A stretch of DNA of 7,389 nucleotides from Merdiplasma sp964643295 (GTDB taxonomy: Bacteria > Bacillota > Clostridia > Lachnospirales > Lachnospiraceae), in contig CAZXSN010000106.1 in assembly GCA_964643295.1 (NCBI GenBank), forward strand, positions 1 through 7,389, in the 5' to 3' direction. The notes beneath the pieces were generated by a model that saw only the letters and a list, made by a program, of their open reading frames with translations, had not been told where the DNA came from and did not search any database. The position numbers were made by a program, and so were the translations under genes. The stretch's first letter is position 1, and each line of letters starts with the position of its first letter. Below are positions 6,341-7,389 of this stretch, one piece after another.

Positions 6341-7246
6341 TTACACGTAGCGCCTTAAGATTCCCACCACCGATCCATAGTAGGAACCTCCAAACAGGTT
6401 CAGGTGGTTTAACAGATGATACAGGTTGTAGAGATCCTTCCGGTCCCGGTATCCCCGGTCGATCCGGTTGCATTCGCTGTAAGACCTGTAAAAGGCTTCC
6501 GGATTCCTGCCAAAAAGCTCCGTCATGGCAAGTTCCGCCTCGAAATGACCAACGTAGACTGCCGGATCTAAGATCCAGGCTTTCCCGTCCGGTCCGCAGA
6601 CCACATTTCCGCTCCAAAGATCCCCATGAATAAGAGATGGTCTTTCCGGTTCCACCAGGTACTGATCCAGATGCTCTAAAAGATAGTCAAACTGGCGGCG
6701 AGTGCCGGAATCAAAGTACCCTTCCGCGGCCGTAATCTGCGGCAGCAGCCGACAGTCCCGAAAGAAGGAAATCCAGGTATCCTTCGGGGTGTTTTTCTGC
6801 GGGGAGGCCCCAATATAGTTATCACGCACAAACCCGAAACGGCCCTCTCCCTCTCCGGTAAAGCGGCTGCTTTCAAAGAGGTGCATCATGGCCAGTTCCC
6901 GGCCAAAGATCTCCCAGTAGCCGCGTACTTTTCGTCCCGGTTCCAGATACTCCAGCATCAGAAAAGACTGGGCGCTCTCCGCAACCGTGCCGTATGAGAG
7001 CACCTTCGGCACCCCGATCGCCTGCGTTTCGCTTAAGGCCTGTAATCCCGCCGCCTCCGCCTCAAAAAAGGACAAATTTCTGCGGGCGTTTAATTTTACA
7101 AACACCGAGCTGCCGTCAGAAAGACCAAGGCGGTAGGACTCGTTGATATCTCCGCCGTATACGGCTCTTCGCCCGGTGATTTTTATTCCCTCGCCAAAAA
7201 GCGCTGTCACAGCCTCCGCGAGGGAGTTTTTCTGCATCTGTTCCAT
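6341..7246 (-). CDS. Fructosamine kinase family protein (FN3K/YniA type)
   Basis: The 301-residue product matches the fructosamine-3-kinase family, an APH/protein-kinase-like fold. Visible features are a Gly-rich loop YGGDINESYRL (30-40), the ATP-contacting Lys51 in VFVKLN, HGDLWSGN (207-214) with catalytic Asp209 and Asn214, metal-binding Asp227 in DPAVY followed by GHFEAELAMTELFG (233-246), and the family's C-terminal LYHLLNHLNLFGG (275-287). Family members phosphorylate ketosamines such as ribulosamines and fructosamines on proteins or free amines, which destabilises the adduct and reverses glycation; bacterial members usually prefer ribulosamine or erythrulosamine. It is probably cytosolic. 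The frame also allows an ATG at 7279 (AAGGA 11 nt upstream), adding MGFVFADRGQK, which has no counterpart in the family. I prefer 7246, which has AGGGG 7 nt upstream and gives the family length. No convincing promoter is seen upstream. Confidence 0.93.
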   Translation of the reverse strand: MEQMQKNSLAEAVTALFGEGIKITGRRAVYGGDINESYRLGLSDGSSVFVKLNARRNLSFFEAEAAGLQALSETQAIGVPKVLSYGTVAESAQSFLMLEYLEPGRKVRGYWEIFGRELAMMHLFESSRFTGEGEGRFGFVRDNYIGASPQKNTPKDTWISFFRDCRLLPQITAAEGYFDSGTRRQFDYLLEHLDQYLVEPERPSLIHGDLWSGNVVCGPDGKAWILDPAVYVGHFEAELAMTELFGRNPEAFYRSYSECNRIDRGYRDRKDLYNLYHLLNHLNLFGGSYYGSVVGILRRYV

Positions 7247-7330
7247 TTTCTGTCCCCTGTCCGCGAACACGAAACCCATGATAATGCGGATCCTTCATCC
7301 AACCGCCTGTCAGTATCTTATGATTACAGC

Positions 7331-7389
7331 GTCAAAAGCCTGAACCCACTGTATGAGAAGCATACCAGTGGGTGAAAAGGCTTATTGAC
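7331..7389. repeat. 59-bp imperfect palindrome upstream of the kinase, reaching the window edge
   Basis: The plus strand folds as GTCAA-AAGCC (7331-7340) with GGCTT-A-TTGAC (7379-7389), a 3/5-nt internal loop, ACCCACTG (7344-7351) with CAGTGGGT (7366-7373), and TATG/CATA (7352-7355, 7361-7364) closing a 5-nt loop AGAAG. That is 22 paired bases with two single-base bulges (C7365 and A7384). The outer arm ends exactly at the last base of the window, so its true extent is unknown. It could be the terminator of the next gene upstream, a leader hairpin of the kinase gene, or a dispersed palindromic element. Neither strand has a long T-run after the stem. Confidence 0.6.

Noticed and set aside
7280..7330. 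Promoter for the kinase gene using TTGACG near 7328-7333
   Set aside because: The -35-like hexamer has no -10 at 16-18 bp; the nearby TAAGAT and GATACT are at unworkable distances.

Overview
The window looks like chromosomal DNA of a gut-type anaerobic Firmicute, most likely class Clostridia and near Lachnospiraceae. This is inferred from family resemblance: a UPF0371/DUF1846 protein of the clostridial type, AGGAGG-type ribosome binding sites, sigma-A promoters with 17-bp spacers, a tRNA gene without encoded CCA, and U-rich intrinsic terminators. Base composition is about half G+C by eye. Every gene I can support reads on the minus strand, so transcription runs from the high-coordinate end to the low one. 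The plus-strand open frames are antisense shadows.

In transcription order: (1) 7331-7389, a long imperfect palindrome that runs to the window edge. (2) 6341-7246, a fructosamine-kinase-family small-molecule kinase, followed after 88 bp by (3) 5488-6252, a YfcE/MJ0936-type metallophosphoesterase carrying an extra helical C-terminal segment; the two are probably co-transcribed. (4) A tRNA-Thr(CGU) gene at 5246-5318 with a near-consensus promoter (5341-5369) and two tandem intrinsic terminators (5212-5241 and 5177-5203). (5) 2711-5107, a complete GH95 alpha-L-fucosidase without a signal peptide. (6) A 322-bp intergenic stretch (2389-2710) holding several inverted repeats and a good promoter. (7) 1465-2388, a sugar-phosphate nucleotidyltransferase-like protein. 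(8) The UPF0371 gene, which begins at 1379 and leaves the window at base 1, lacking roughly its last 35-40 codons.

Functionally this is a mix of carbohydrate metabolism and housekeeping. GH95 would release L-fucose from fucosylated oligosaccharides already taken into the cell. The nucleotidyltransferase would activate a sugar phosphate or similar compound. The kinase would phosphorylate ketosamine adducts as part of sugar-damage repair. No transporter, fucose catabolic gene or regulator is present, so this is not a self-contained utilisation locus.

I see no mobile element, CRISPR array, toxin-antitoxin pair, defence system or clearly new multi-gene system. The best leads are non-coding: the 59-bp edge palindrome, a 13-bp half-site dyad over the tRNA promoter, the structured gap before the nucleotidyltransferase, and the unassigned C-terminal domain of the phosphoesterase.
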